Assembly: GCF_014647515.1 (NCBI RefSeq)
Contig: NZ_BMPI01000001.1
Coordinates: 248,001-312,000 of the forward strand
Source of the DNA: Dactylosporangium sucinum
GTDB taxonomy: Bacteria; Actinomycetota; Actinomycetes; Mycobacteriales; Micromonosporaceae
Length of the DNA: 64,000 nt
Direction: 5' to 3'
Numbering within the stretch: the first letter of the stretch is position 1; each line of letters opens with the position of its first letter. Below are positions 24,714 to 33,316 of the stretch, in pieces. The position numbers and the translations under genes were made by a program. The notes beneath the pieces were generated by a model. The model worked only from the letters and a program-made list of their open reading frames with translations. It ran no database searches and was not told the DNA's origin.

Positions 24714-27016
24714 TCGACGCGTTGCGCGCCATCGAACGGCGGGTGCTCTGGCTCGCCGTCCGGATGGTCGACGCCGCCAACCGCGAGCGCGACACCGGCG
24801 ACGGCGTGAAGGTCGGCGGCCACCAGGCGTCGTCGGCGTCGCTGGTCTCGGTGCTCACCGCCCTCTACTTCGCCCACCTGCGCCCCGCCGACCGGGTTTC
24901 GGTCAAGCCGCACGCCGCGCCGGTGTACCACGCCATCCAGTACCTGCTGGGCAACCTCGACCGGTCCTATCTCACCCGGCTGCGCAGCCGCGGCGGGCTG
25001 CAGGCGTACCCCTCGCGGACGAAGGATCCCGACGGCGTCGACTTCTCCACCGGCTCGGTCGGGCTCGGCGCCGCCGCGCCGCTGTTCGCCGCCGCGACCC
25101 GCCGGTACGTCGACGCCCACTTCGGCCCGCGCGAGGCGGCGCGCTTCGTGGCGGTCATCGGCGACGCGGAGCTCGACGAGGGCAGCGTGTGGGAGGCCGT
25201 GGCCGACCCCGCGACCGCCGGCCTCGGCAACGTGATGTGGGTCGTCGACCTCAACCGCCAGTCGCTCGACCGGGTCGTGCCCGGCATCCGCGTCGCACAG
25301 TGGGCAGCGCAGTTCGCCGCCGCCGGATGGCACGTGGTCGAGGTCAAGTACGGCTCCCGCCTGCGCGCCGCGTTCGCCCGGGAGCACGGGCCGGCCCTGC
25401 GCGACTGGCTCGACCGGATGCCCAACGAGCGCTACCAGTCGCTGTTCGGCATCGACGGCGAGCCGCTGCGCAAGCAGTTCCTCGACGGCGCGCCCGCCGA
25501 GGTCGCCGCGGCCGTCGCCGACGTGCCCGACGCCGAGCTCGCCGGGCTCCTGCAGGACCTCGGCGGCCACGACATCGAGGCGCTGCTGCGGGCCTACGCC
25601 GAGTGTGACCGCGTGACCGACCGGCCGAGCGTCGTGTTCGCCTACACGGTCAAGGGCTGGAACCTCCCCGCCGCGGGCCATCCGCGCAACCATTCGGCGC
25701 TGCTCAGCGGCGACCAGATCGACGCGCTGCGCGCTTCGACGGGCCTGACCGTCGCGACGGAGTGGGACCGCATCGATCCCGCGACCCCTGCGGGCGCGAT
25801 CGTCGCGGACCGTGCCGCCGCGCCGCCGCGGCCGGCACCGCCGGGTCCGCGGGCAACGGTGCCGGCGCGATCGGGGGTACGGGTGGGGCAGCGGGCGTCG
25901 ACCCAGGAGGTCTTCGGCCGGGTGCTCACCGACCTCGCCCGCGACCCGGCGGTCGGCCCACACCTCGTGACCACGGCACCCGACGTGGCCACCTCGACCA
26001 ACCTCGCCGGCTTCATCAACCGCACCGGGATCTTCCACCCCGACGAGCGCACGACCTGGTCGTCGGACCCGATGCTGCGCTGGGTCGAGGGCCCCCGCGG
26101 TCAGCACATCGAGCTCGGCATCTCCGAGATGAACCTGTTCATGCTCCTCGGCCAGCTCGGACTGGCCGGCGAGCTGTCGGGCCAGCCGCTCCTGCCGGTC
26201 GGCACGGTCTACGACCCCTTCGTCTGCCGTGGCCTCGACGCGTTCATCTACGCCGCCTACAGCGGGGCCAGCTTCGTCGTCGCCGGCACCCCGTCGGGCG
26301 TCACCCTCGCGCCGGAGGGCGGTGCGCACCAGTCGACGTTGACCGCCTCGATCGGCCTCGAACTGCCGGGCGTCACCTTCGCCGAGCCGGCGTACGGCGC
26401 CGCCCTCGACTGGCAGCTCTGCGACGCCCTCGGCGCGGTCGCCGAGGGCCGCGGCGCCTTCTACTTCCGGCTCACCACCCGGCCGATCGACCAGACGCCG
26501 TTCGAGGCGGCCCGGGCCCGGCTCGGCGACGCGGTGCTGCGCCGCCAGGTGCTTGCCGGCGCCTACCGGCTGCGCGACGGCGGCGACCAGGCCGTCACGG
26601 GCGCGCCCGTCGTGTACCTGGTCGGCAGCGGCGCGGTCCTGCCCGAGGTGCTCGCGGCCGCCGACGAGCTGACCGACGAGGGAATCGCGGTGCACGTCGT
26701 CGACGTCACATCGCTCGACCGGCTCTACGCCGGCTGGCGGGCCGCCGTGCGCGACGGCATCCGCAGCGCGCGCGTACCGGCACTGCCCGGCGCGATGCGC
26801 ACCGTCTTCGCCGGCCGCGCGCCGCTGGTGACCGTGCACGACGCGGCCTCGCACACCATGGCCTGGCTCGGCTCGGCGCTCGGCGTGCCGTGCGTGCCGC
26901 TGGGCGTCGACGGCTTCGGCCAGTCCGGTACGGTCCACGACCTCTACGAGATCCACGACCTCCAGCCGGGCGCGATCGTCAACGCGGCCCTGTCGGCGTT
27001 GAGCCTCCATGGCTGA
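24710..27016 (+). CDS. AceE-like thiamine-diphosphate E1 / transketolase-like enzyme
   Basis: This single-chain ThDP enzyme of about 768 residues resembles the homodimeric pyruvate dehydrogenase E1 (AceE), which is usually near 880-900 residues. The ThDP/Mg motif is IGDAELDEGSVWEA (Asp152, Glu154) with the distal Asn in VVDLNRQSLD. The pyrimidine domain has ISEMNLFMLLGQLG with the activating Glu, then GTPSGVTLAPEGGAHQS. The C-terminal transketolase-type domain ends VPLGVDGFGQSG. No E2 or E3 gene is in the window. I infer decarboxylation of a specific 2-keto acid or ketol transfer rather than housekeeping PDH. ATG 24710 overlaps the M20 stop; the 97-residue frame before it is shadow. It overlaps the next gene by 8 bp. 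Confidence 0.85.
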   Translation: MIDALRAIERRVLWLAVRMVDAANRERDTGDGVKVGGHQASSASLVSVLTALYFAHLRPADRVSVKPHAAPVYHAIQYLLGNLDRSYLTRLRSRGGLQAYPSRTKDPDGVDFSTGSVGLGAAAPLFAAATRRYVDAHFGPREAARFVAVIGDAELDEGSVWEAVADPATAGLGNVMWVVDLNRQSLDRVVPGIRVAQWAAQFAAAGWHVVEVKYGSRLRAAFAREHGPALRDWLDRMPNERYQSLFGIDGEPLRKQFLDGAPAEVAAAVADVPDAELAGLLQDLGGHDIEALLRAYAECDRVTDRPSVVFAYTVKGWNLPAAGHPRNHSALLSGDQIDALRASTGLTVATEWDRIDPATPAGAIVADRAAAPPRPAPPGPRATVPARSGVRVGQRASTQEVFGRVLTDLARDPAVGPHLVTTAPDVATSTNLAGFINRTGIFHPDERTTWSSDPMLRWVEGPRGQHIELGISEMNLFMLLGQLGLAGELSGQPLLPVGTVYDPFVCRGLDAFIYAAYSGASFVVAGTPSGVTLAPEGGAHQSTLTASIGLELPGVTFAEPAYGAALDWQLCDALGAVAEGRGAFYFRLTTRPIDQTPFEAARARLGDAVLRRQVLAGAYRLRDGGDQAVTGAPVVYLVGSGAVLPEVLAAADELTDEGIAVHVVDVTSLDRLYAGWRAAVRDGIRSARVPALPGAMRTVFAGRAPLVTVHDAASHTMAWLGSALGVPCVPLGVDGFGQSGTVHDLYEIHDLQPGAIVNAALSALSLHG

Positions 27017-28616
27017 GCCCCGCCACCACGACCTCGTGCTCACCGGCGGCACCGTCGTCGACGGCCGCGGCGGCCCGGGGGTGCTCGCCGACGTCGCCGT
27101 CGACGGCGACCGGATCGCCGCGGTCGGCGCGCCCGGCGCCTTGGCCGGCCGCAGGACGCTCGTCGTCACGGGCAAGGTCGTCAGCCCCGGCTTCATCGAC
27201 ATCCACTCGCACGCGGACTTCACGCTCGCCGTCGACGGCCGCGCGCAGAGCAGCGTGGCGCAGGGCATCACGACCGTGGTGACCGGCAACTGCGGGCACG
27301 GCGTCGCGCCGGTCACCGACCGGTCGGCCCCGCTGGTGCCGACGAACATCCCCGGTTGGCGGGCGGAATGGGACGACCGGCAGACCTGGCGCACGTTCGC
27401 GGACTACCTCGACGCGCTGCGCGGCCGCGGTGTCGGCGTGAACGTGCTCCCGCTCGTCGCGCACGGCGCGCTGCGCCTTGCCGTCGCCGGGTTCGAGACG
27501 CGCGCCCTTCGTCGCGCCGAGCTCGACCGGATGCGGGGCATGGCCGCCGAGGGGATGGACGCCGGCGCGATCGGTCTGTCCACCGGGCTCGAGTACGCGC
27601 CCGGCCTGGCCGCCGACACGGCGGAGCTCATCGCCGTCGCCGGCCCGGTCGGGGAGCGCGCCGGCCTCTACGCCTCGCACTGCCGCAACCGGACGGACCG
27701 GATCGTCGAGGCTGCGCAGGAGGCGGTCACGGTTGCCGGGCGTACCGGGTGCCGGCTGCAGCTGTCGCACTTCGTGCGCCGGCCGACCGCCACCGACCGG
27801 TCGCTGTTCCACCGCGCTGTCGACGTGGTCCGGGCCGGCCCGACCCGGTCGCGGCTCGACGTCTTCCCGTTCCCGCACGGCCCGACCCCGCTGCCGACCT
27901 TCGTCGTGCCGATGTCGATCCGCGACGCACCGCGCCGCGAGGTGGCCCGCCGGCTCGCCGACCGGAGCCTCCTCGACGACCTCGACCAACGGTTCGTCGA
28001 CGCGCTCGCGTCCGGCGTCGCCGCGACCTGCTACCTCGCGTCCGACGGTGGCGACGGTACGCTGGTCGGCCGGTCGCTCGGCGACCTCGCCGGCGAGTGG
28101 GGCATGTCGCTGCCCGAGGCGGTGCTCGAGGTGCTGCGCCGGGCCGACGTCGACTTCTACGACGCCGTGGTCGTCGAGCGCGTCTTCGACGACGCCGACC
28201 TGCGGTGGGCGCTGCTGCAGCCGGACTTCCTGGTGATGGGCGACGGGCTGACCGGCGCGCTCGACGGACCCCTCGCCGGGCACGCGATGTGCGCCTCCGA
28301 CTGGGGGTACGCGCCGCAGATGCTCGGCCGCTTCGTCCGCGGCGAACGCCTGGTCCCGATCGAGCAGGCGGTCGCCCGGATGACGGCGGAGCCGGCGGCG
28401 CAGCTCGGGCTCACGGACCGGGGCGTGCTCTCCGCGGGCTACCGGGCCGACATCGTCGTGTTCGACCCGGCGCGCGTCGGCACCGCGGTGCGGGAGGACG
28501 CGCTGATCAGCATGCCCGCCGGCATCGACGAGGTGCTCGTCAACGGTACCGCCGTGGTCAGTGCGGGCCGCTTCACCGGTGCGCTGCCGGGGACCGTGGG
28601 ACACCGCCCTGGATGA
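27009..28616 (+). CDS. N-acyl-D-amino-acid deacylase family amidohydrolase
   Basis: This amidohydrolase-superfamily enzyme of 535 residues is of the D-aminoacylase type. The metal motif HSH (His66, His68) lies in PGFIDIHSHADFTL, followed by TTVVTGNCGHGVAPV, the second-shell His in YASHCRN, QLSHF, and a C-terminal CASDWGY aspartate region with the composite beta-domain (LSAGYRADIVVFDPA). The family removes acyl groups from N-acyl-D-amino acids; dihydroorotase-like activities are the alternative. ATG 27009 overlaps the E1-like stop. The gene ends 44 bp inside the convergent amidohydrolase gene. Confidence 0.88.
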   Translation: MAEPRHHDLVLTGGTVVDGRGGPGVLADVAVDGDRIAAVGAPGALAGRRTLVVTGKVVSPGFIDIHSHADFTLAVDGRAQSSVAQGITTVVTGNCGHGVAPVTDRSAPLVPTNIPGWRAEWDDRQTWRTFADYLDALRGRGVGVNVLPLVAHGALRLAVAGFETRALRRAELDRMRGMAAEGMDAGAIGLSTGLEYAPGLAADTAELIAVAGPVGERAGLYASHCRNRTDRIVEAAQEAVTVAGRTGCRLQLSHFVRRPTATDRSLFHRAVDVVRAGPTRSRLDVFPFPHGPTPLPTFVVPMSIRDAPRREVARRLADRSLLDDLDQRFVDALASGVAATCYLASDGGDGTLVGRSLGDLAGEWGMSLPEAVLEVLRRADVDFYDAVVVERVFDDADLRWALLQPDFLVMGDGLTGALDGPLAGHAMCASDWGYAPQMLGRFVRGERLVPIEQAVARMTAEPAAQLGLTDRGVLSAGYRADIVVFDPARVGTAVREDALISMPAGIDEVLVNGTAVVSAGRFTGALPGTVGHRPG

Positions 28617-29751
28617 CCTGCCGCACCCGGCGCAGCGCGGAGATGTCGGCGAGCGGGTCACCGTCGACCAGGATCAGGTCGGCGACCTTGCCCGCCTCGA
28701 TCGTGCCGATCCGGTCGGCCAGTCCGAGGTTCGCCGCGGCGTGGCGCGTCGCGGCGACCAGCGCCTCGGCCGCTGACAGCCCGATCCGCGTCATCAGCGC
28801 GATCTCCTCGGGCAGCCCGCCGTGCCGGTTGAACGGCGTGCCGGCGTCGGTGCCGGCCGCGAACCGCACACCCGCCGCGTGCGCCCGCCGGAAGCTGGCC
28901 TCGCGGTCTGCGACCACCGCCTCCGACTTGGCCCGCAACCACGGCGCCAGCCGGTCGCCGGACGCGAGCGCACACTCCACGCCTGCGAGCGTCGGCACCA
29001 GGTAGACGTCGTCGCGGGCGAGCAGCAGCTCGATGGCCTCGTCGTCGAGGTAGAAGCCGTGCTCGACGGAGTCGACGCCGGCCCGCAGCGCGTTCTTGAT
29101 CCCCTCGTTGCCGATCGCGTGCGTCGCGACCCGCAGCCCGGCGTGGTGCGCCTCCTCGACGAGGACCTTGAGCTCCTCCGGCGCGTACGCCGTGCGACCG
29201 GCCGTGACGCCCGGCGTGAGCAGCCCGCCGGTCGACATCACCTTGATGAAGCCGGCACCCTCCTTCGCGGCCAGCCGGGTCGCCTTGCGCACCTCGTCGA
29301 CGCCGTCGACCTCGCGGCCGAGGAAGTAGCCGTGGCCGCCGGTCATCGTGATGACGAGCCCGGCCGCCTGCACCCGGGCGCCCTCGACCAGCCCGTCGTC
29401 GACGGCGCGGGCCACCTCGATCGCGACGCCGCCGAGCGCGCCGCAGTCGCGTACGGTCGTCACGCCCGCGTCGAGGTGGGCCAGCGCGTTGCGGACGGCG
29501 TGGATGGCGGCGCGGGTCGGGCTGTCGCCGGTCATCTGGGCGATGATGTCGGTCGTCGCGGTCGCGCACAGGTGGGTGTGGCAGTCGATCAGGCCGGGCA
29601 GCAGCGTCATGCCGCTGCCGTCGACGATCGTGGCGTCGGGCGGTGCCGCCGGCCCGACGGCGCTGACCAGTCCATTGTGGATGGTCACGGTCGCGTCGCG
29701 CACGGTGCCGTCGACCGCGTCGAACACCCGGGCACCGACAATCCCGATCAT
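28573..29751 (-). CDS. Amidohydrolase (Xaa-Pro dipeptidase / imidazolonepropionase-like)
   Basis: This metal-dependent amidohydrolase has 392 residues. HTH (His58, His60) lies in GLIDCHTHLC, the bridging lysine in GAGFIKVMSTGG, further ligands in VATHAIGNEG and SVEHGFYLDD, and the catalytic Asp in AAGTDAGTP. This is the amidohydrolase_1 pattern of the prolidase and imidazolonepropionase branch, with carbamate-lysine chemistry. It overlaps the GntR2 gene by 4 bp (ATGA) and is the last gene of a three-gene unit. The 3' ends of this gene and the D-aminoacylase overlap by 44 bp in opposite directions, with no room for a terminator. Confidence 0.9.
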   Translation of the reverse strand: MIGIVGARVFDAVDGTVRDATVTIHNGLVSAVGPAAPPDATIVDGSGMTLLPGLIDCHTHLCATATTDIIAQMTGDSPTRAAIHAVRNALAHLDAGVTTVRDCGALGGVAIEVARAVDDGLVEGARVQAAGLVITMTGGHGYFLGREVDGVDEVRKATRLAAKEGAGFIKVMSTGGLLTPGVTAGRTAYAPEELKVLVEEAHHAGLRVATHAIGNEGIKNALRAGVDSVEHGFYLDDEAIELLLARDDVYLVPTLAGVECALASGDRLAPWLRAKSEAVVADREASFRRAHAAGVRFAAGTDAGTPFNRHGGLPEEIALMTRIGLSAAEALVAATRHAAANLGLADRIGTIEAGKVADLILVDGDPLADISALRRVRQVIQGGVPRSPAAHR

Positions 29752-30461
29752 GTTTCCTCCAGCTCGCCCAGGTGGTCGTCCATCACCGCGGCGATCCGGC
29801 CCGGATCGCGGCTGCGCAGCGCGCGCAGCGTCTCCTCATGGATGTGCACGGTGTGGGCGTAGTCGGTGTACTGCTCGTCGAACCCGTCGAGGAGGATCGC
29901 CAGCTCCTCCATGATCTGGTGGGAGTAGAGGGCCAGGCGGGGGCTGCGCGCGGCGCGGGCGATCTCGTAGTGGAACAGGTCGTTGGCGCGCACCCACTCG
30001 GCCGGCCTGCCGCGCGCCGGGCCGAGCATCGCGATCGCCTCCGCCATGGCGGAGAAGTTCTCCTCGGTCGCCCGTTGGCCGGCGAGGCGGGCCAGTTCCT
30101 GCTCGACCGGGTGGCGGGCCTCGGTCAGCTCGGCGAGCGTCGCGCGGTGACCGGTCCGGGAGAGGCCGAGCACGTGGGTCGGCACGATCGCGGTGGCCAC
30201 CACGATGCCGCCGGTGTGACCGCGCCGGACCGTCACGACGCCCGCGTCGGCGAGCAGGGTGATCGCCTCGCGGACGGTCGGCCGGCTGGTGCCGAGCATG
30301 ACGGCGAGGTCGTCGATGCTGGGCAGGCGGTCACCCGGGCGGTAGCGGCCGCGCCGGACCGCGTAGGTGATCTGGTCGACCACGTCCTCGTGCAGCCGCC
30401 CGCCGCGCACGGGGACGAACCCGCGGTCGTCAGCCAAGACCGACCACCGCGCGCACGGCAT
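29748..30461 (-). CDS. FadR-type GntR transcriptional regulator (GntR2)
   Basis: This regulator of up to 237 residues has an N-terminal winged helix (LHEDVVDQITYAVRRGRYRP, then GTSRPTVREAITLLADAGVV) and an FCD sensor domain (NDLFHYEIARAA, HIHEETLRAL, MDDHLGELEE). It is embedded between a threonine-synthase-like gene and an amidohydrolase gene on the same strand, with overlaps at both ends. It should therefore be made with the enzymes it controls, as an autoregulated repressor (inference). The start is uncertain: ATG 30461 lies inside the upstream gene, and a TTG at 30437 would give a protein 8 residues shorter. Confidence 0.82.
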   Translation of the reverse strand: MPCARWSVLADDRGFVPVRGGRLHEDVVDQITYAVRRGRYRPGDRLPSIDDLAVMLGTSRPTVREAITLLADAGVVTVRRGHTGGIVVATAIVPTHVLGLSRTGHRATLAELTEARHPVEQELARLAGQRATEENFSAMAEAIAMLGPARGRPAEWVRANDLFHYEIARAARSPRLALYSHQIMEELAILLDGFDEQYTDYAHTVHIHEETLRALRSRDPGRIAAVMDDHLGELEET

Positions 30462-31641
30462 CGAGGGTCGGTGCGACCTCCGGGAACGCGGCGCCGACCG
30501 ACGTCGCGGTCTTCAGGCCGCTGCCGGTGACCACGTGGACGACCCGATCCCCGGGTCCGATCAGCCCCTCGGCCCGGGCCCGGCGGACTCCGGCGATCCC
30601 GGCCGCGGCGCCCGGCTCGGCGAAGACGCCGGCCAAGGTGCCGAGCATCCGCGCCGCGTCGAGGATCTCGTCGTCGGTGACGGTGAGGAACGCGCCGCCG
30701 CTGGCCCGGACGGCCCGCAGTGCCTTGACCGCGTTGCGCGGGGCGCCGACCGACACCGAGTCGGCCACGGTCCGCGCCGGCACCGGCACGATGTCCTCGC
30801 TGCCGCGCTCCCACGCGCGGGCGATCGGCGCCGCGCCCGCCGGCTGCACGGCCAGCAGCCGTGGCGACCGGGGCAGCCGCATCTCCGCCAGCCCCTTGCC
30901 CAGCGCGGCCACCGTGCAGCCGTCGCCGACCGCGACGCTGACCCAGTCGGCGCCGGCGTCGCCGAGCTGGTCGGCGATCTCGAGCCCGCAGGTCTTCTTG
31001 CCCTCCATGAGGTACGGATTGACGGCGCAGTTGCGGTCATACCACCCGAACGCGCGGGCCGCCTCCTCGCACAGGTCATAGGCGTCGTCGTAGCTGCCGC
31101 GCACCAGCATGACCCTGGCGCCGAACGCGGCGAGCTGCGCCAGCTTGCCGACCGGCGTCGACGCCGGCACGAAGATGCGCGCGGTCAGGCCGACGGCGGC
31201 GCACGCACCGGCCAGGCTGGACGCCGCGTTGCCCGTGGAGGCGCAGGCGACGTCGGTGAAGCCGGCATGCGCGGCGAGCTCCACCGCCAACGCCGAGGCG
31301 CGGTCCTTCAGCGACCCGGTCGGGTTGCGGCTCTCGTCCTTGACGAGCAGCTCGGCCACACCGAGGTCCGCGGCGAGCCGCGGCGCCGGCAACAGCGGAG
31401 TCGCGGTGAGGTAGCCCGACGGCAGCCGCCGAGGCCCGGGCGGCAGGGGAAGCCGAGCACGGTAGCGGTCGAGAGGATCGCTGCCGGCGCCCGACCGCGT
31501 CCCGTCGCCGGGCGCGATCACGTCGAGGATGCCGGTGAGGCCCTCGTGGCGCGGGCAGACCGACGCGTCGACCGTCGGCCGGTGGGCGGCCCCGCACAGC
31601 ACACATTGCAGCTCGACCCGCAGCAACCCGGTATCCGTCAC
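30430..31641 (-). CDS. Threonine synthase-like PLP-dependent enzyme
   Basis: This fold-type II PLP enzyme has about 403 residues. It starts with a small Cys-rich rubredoxin-like segment (LQCVLCGAAH, Cys13, Cys16, Cys29), as in many ThrC proteins. DESRNPTGSLKDRASAL carries the Schiff-base Lys112, and a phosphate-type glycine loop appears in ASTGNAASSLAG. Despite the resemblance, its coupling to GntR2 and an amidohydrolase suggests a catabolic beta-elimination or replacement role rather than housekeeping threonine synthesis. I chose GTG 31641 because a promoter-like -10 lies about 12 nt upstream. The longer frame (to 31911) runs through the intergenic promoter region. Confidence 0.82.
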   Translation of the reverse strand: MTDTGLLRVELQCVLCGAAHRPTVDASVCPRHEGLTGILDVIAPGDGTRSGAGSDPLDRYRARLPLPPGPRRLPSGYLTATPLLPAPRLAADLGVAELLVKDESRNPTGSLKDRASALAVELAAHAGFTDVACASTGNAASSLAGACAAVGLTARIFVPASTPVGKLAQLAAFGARVMLVRGSYDDAYDLCEEAARAFGWYDRNCAVNPYLMEGKKTCGLEIADQLGDAGADWVSVAVGDGCTVAALGKGLAEMRLPRSPRLLAVQPAGAAPIARAWERGSEDIVPVPARTVADSVSVGAPRNAVKALRAVRASGGAFLTVTDDEILDAARMLGTLAGVFAEPGAAAGIAGVRRARAEGLIGPGDRVVHVVTGSGLKTATSVGAAFPEVAPTLDAVRAVVGLG

Positions 31642-31648
31642 CGATCCA

Positions 31649-31684
31649 TTGGACGACGCCAAAGAACAAACGTCAAGATGTTTG
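31649..31684 (-). promoter_or_regulatory. Operator-promoter region of the threonine synthase-like operon
   Basis: On the minus strand TTGACG (31671-31676) and TCCAAT (31649-31654) form a possible weak promoter ending close to GTG 31641, so the mRNA may be nearly leaderless. TTGG-N6-CCAA (31649-31662) covers the -10. The imperfect palindrome AAACGTCAAGATGTTT (31668-31683), flanked by C and G, covers the -35. Either could be the GntR2 site. Confidence 0.4.
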
Positions 31685-31720
31685 CTGTTTGCCGTCATCG
31701 TCGACCGCCGTCGCCCCTGA

Positions 31721-31749
31721 GGACCCGTACGCCGCGACCCGCTGGGTCC
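31721..31749 (-). terminator. Weak inverted repeat after the importer operon
   Basis: GGACCC (31721-31726) and GGGTCC (31744-31749) are perfect 6-bp arms around a 17-nt loop, about 30 nt past the stop of the split-barrel protein. The loop is long and there is no T-tract. It is the only candidate terminator I see for the operon from 37664. Confidence 0.3.
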
Positions 31750-31778
31750 CCCTCGGCCCCACCACGCCGCGGCACGGC

Positions 31779-32249
31779 TCAGCGCACCGCGTTGCGCCAG
31801 ATGATTTTCGTCGGCGTGATGCGGATGACGACCCGGTCGTTGTCGGCGTTGATCCGGATCCAGCGGACGGTCGCCTCGTCCTCGTGGAGGTACTTGAGCA
31901 GCACCGGCCACGACTCGTCGCGCACGGTCGGGCCGTCCACGATCTCGGCGATGCCGAAGAGGGTCACGTAGGTGCCGCTGAGCTGGTCGTCCACGCAGAC
32001 GCTGACCCGTGGGTCGCGGCGGATGTTGCGCACCTTCAGCGTCCAGCCGGGGCTGCTGATCCGCATGACCTGGCCGTCCCAGTGGTACCAGGCAGGCGTG
32101 GCCTGCGGGCTGCCGTCGGGCCGGTTGGTGGCGAGCACGGCGTTGCGCATCCGCGCCAGGAAGTCGGCCATCTGCTCGTCACCGAAGGCGAACGTGGGCG
32201 GGGCGGCGGCTGCGGTGCGAGGTACCTCGGCGATCTCGAACTGGCTCAT
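31779..32249 (-). CDS. PPOX-class split-barrel flavin/F420-dependent protein
   Basis: This small protein of about 156 residues has the pyridoxamine-5'-phosphate-oxidase-like split barrel: MADFLARMRNAVLATNRPDG, SPQATPAWYHWDGQVMRI, TLKVRNIRRDPRVSVCVDD and YVTLFGIAEIVDG. Actinobacterial relatives bind F420, FMN or haem and reduce small organic molecules or regulate them. ATG 32249 has GGGAG 7 nt upstream and overlaps the ATPase stop by 4 bp. It is the last gene of the second importer operon, so it probably reduces or protects the imported compound (inference). Confidence 0.85.
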   Translation of the reverse strand: MSQFEIAEVPRTAAAAPPTFAFGDEQMADFLARMRNAVLATNRPDGSPQATPAWYHWDGQVMRISSPGWTLKVRNIRRDPRVSVCVDDQLSGTYVTLFGIAEIVDGPTVRDESWPVLLKYLHEDEATVRWIRINADNDRVVIRITPTKIIWRNAVR

Positions 32250-33316
32250 CCGGAACTCCCTTCGACGGGTACGGGGACGTGGCGTCGGCGGGTCGGCGCA
32301 TCGGGCGCCCGGCCGAGCGGACTGGCCGCCAGCTCCCGGCTGAAGTGGCAGGCGGCCGACTGGTCCGGCCCGACCACCCGCAGCACGGGCTGATCGGTAC
32401 GGCACCGCTCGGGCTGTCCGAGCTGCGTGTAGAGCCAGCACCGCGGGTGGAAGCCGCAGCCGGGCGGAGGCGTGATCGGAGACGGCAGGTCACCGGTGAG
32501 GACGATGCGTTCCCGCACCCGCTCGGTCTCCGGGTCGGCCACCGGCAGCGCCGACACCAGCCCGCGCGTGTACGGGTGGGCGCACGCGGTCAGCAGCGCG
32601 CCGGCCGGTGCCTCCTCGACGATCCGGCCGAGGTACATCACCGCGATGCGGTCGCTGACGTGGCGGACCACGGCCAGGTCGTGGCCCACGAACAGATAGG
32701 TCAGGCCCAACCGTGCGCGCAGGTCGACCAGCAGGTTGAGCACCTGGGCCTGGATCGACACGTCGAGGGCGGACACCGGTTCGTCGAGGACGAGGAACGA
32801 GGGGTTCACGGCGATCGCGCGGGCGATCGCGACCCGCTGCCGCTGGCCGCCGGAGAGCTGGTGCGGGTACCGCTGGGCGAGGTCGGACCGCAGGCCGACC
32901 AGGTCGAGCAGCTCCCGGACCCGGGCCGGGCGGTCGCGGGGTGGCAGCAGGCGGTGCACCGCGAGCGGCTCGGCCAGGATCGCGCCGATGCGCTGCCGGG
33001 GGTTGAGCGAGCCGTACGGATCCTGGAACACGATCTGCGCCTCGCCCCGCAGCTGGCGCAGCCCCCGGCGGGGCAGGCTCAGCACGTCCCGCTCGCCGAT
33101 GCGGACCCGGCCGGTCGCCGGTACGAGGCGGAGCATGGCCTGGCCGAGCGTGCTCTTGCCGGAGCCCGACTCGCCGACCAGGCCCAGCGTCTGCCCGGCC
33201 GGGATGGTCAGGCTGACGTCGTTGACGGCGGTCAGGGTGCCCGACCGCCGGCCGGGCAGGCCGGCGCCGGTGCGGAACGTGACCCGCAGGTGTTCGACCT
33301 CGACCGTGGCGCTCAT
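32246..33316 (-). CDS. ABC transporter ATP-binding protein, DppF type
   Basis: This is the second ATPase subunit of the right-hand importer, about 356 residues. Walker A GESGSGKSTLGQA, signature LSGGQRQRVAIARAI, Walker B with DEPVSALD, and the oligopeptide-transporter C-terminal extension (HPYTRGLVSALPV, then CGFHPRCWLY with conserved Cys) are visible. ATG 33316 overlaps the stop of the DppD-type gene by 4 bp; the 29 residues before it are shadow. Phe-Gln-Asp-Pro (FQDPYGSLNPRQ) marks the Q-loop. Confidence 0.92.
   Translation of the reverse strand: MSATVEVEHLRVTFRTGAGLPGRRSGTLTAVNDVSLTIPAGQTLGLVGESGSGKSTLGQAMLRLVPATGRVRIGERDVLSLPRRGLRQLRGEAQIVFQDPYGSLNPRQRIGAILAEPLAVHRLLPPRDRPARVRELLDLVGLRSDLAQRYPHQLSGGQRQRVAIARAIAVNPSFLVLDEPVSALDVSIQAQVLNLLVDLRARLGLTYLFVGHDLAVVRHVSDRIAVMYLGRIVEEAPAGALLTACAHPYTRGLVSALPVADPETERVRERIVLTGDLPSPITPPPGCGFHPRCWLYTQLGQPERCRTDQPVLRVVGPDQSAACHFSRELAASPLGRAPDAPTRRRHVPVPVEGSSG

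Noticed and set aside
24605-27394. Long minus-strand open frame (over 900 codons) across the E1-like gene
   Set aside because: It is antisense to a gene with clear ThDP motifs, has a Gly/Arg/His-biased composition and no family features. Such frames are expected in high-GC DNA.
27356-29005. Plus-strand open frame over the D-aminoacylase and amidohydrolase junction
   Set aside because: Out-of-frame shadow of the D-aminoacylase gene continuing antisense to the amidohydrolase; no domain features.
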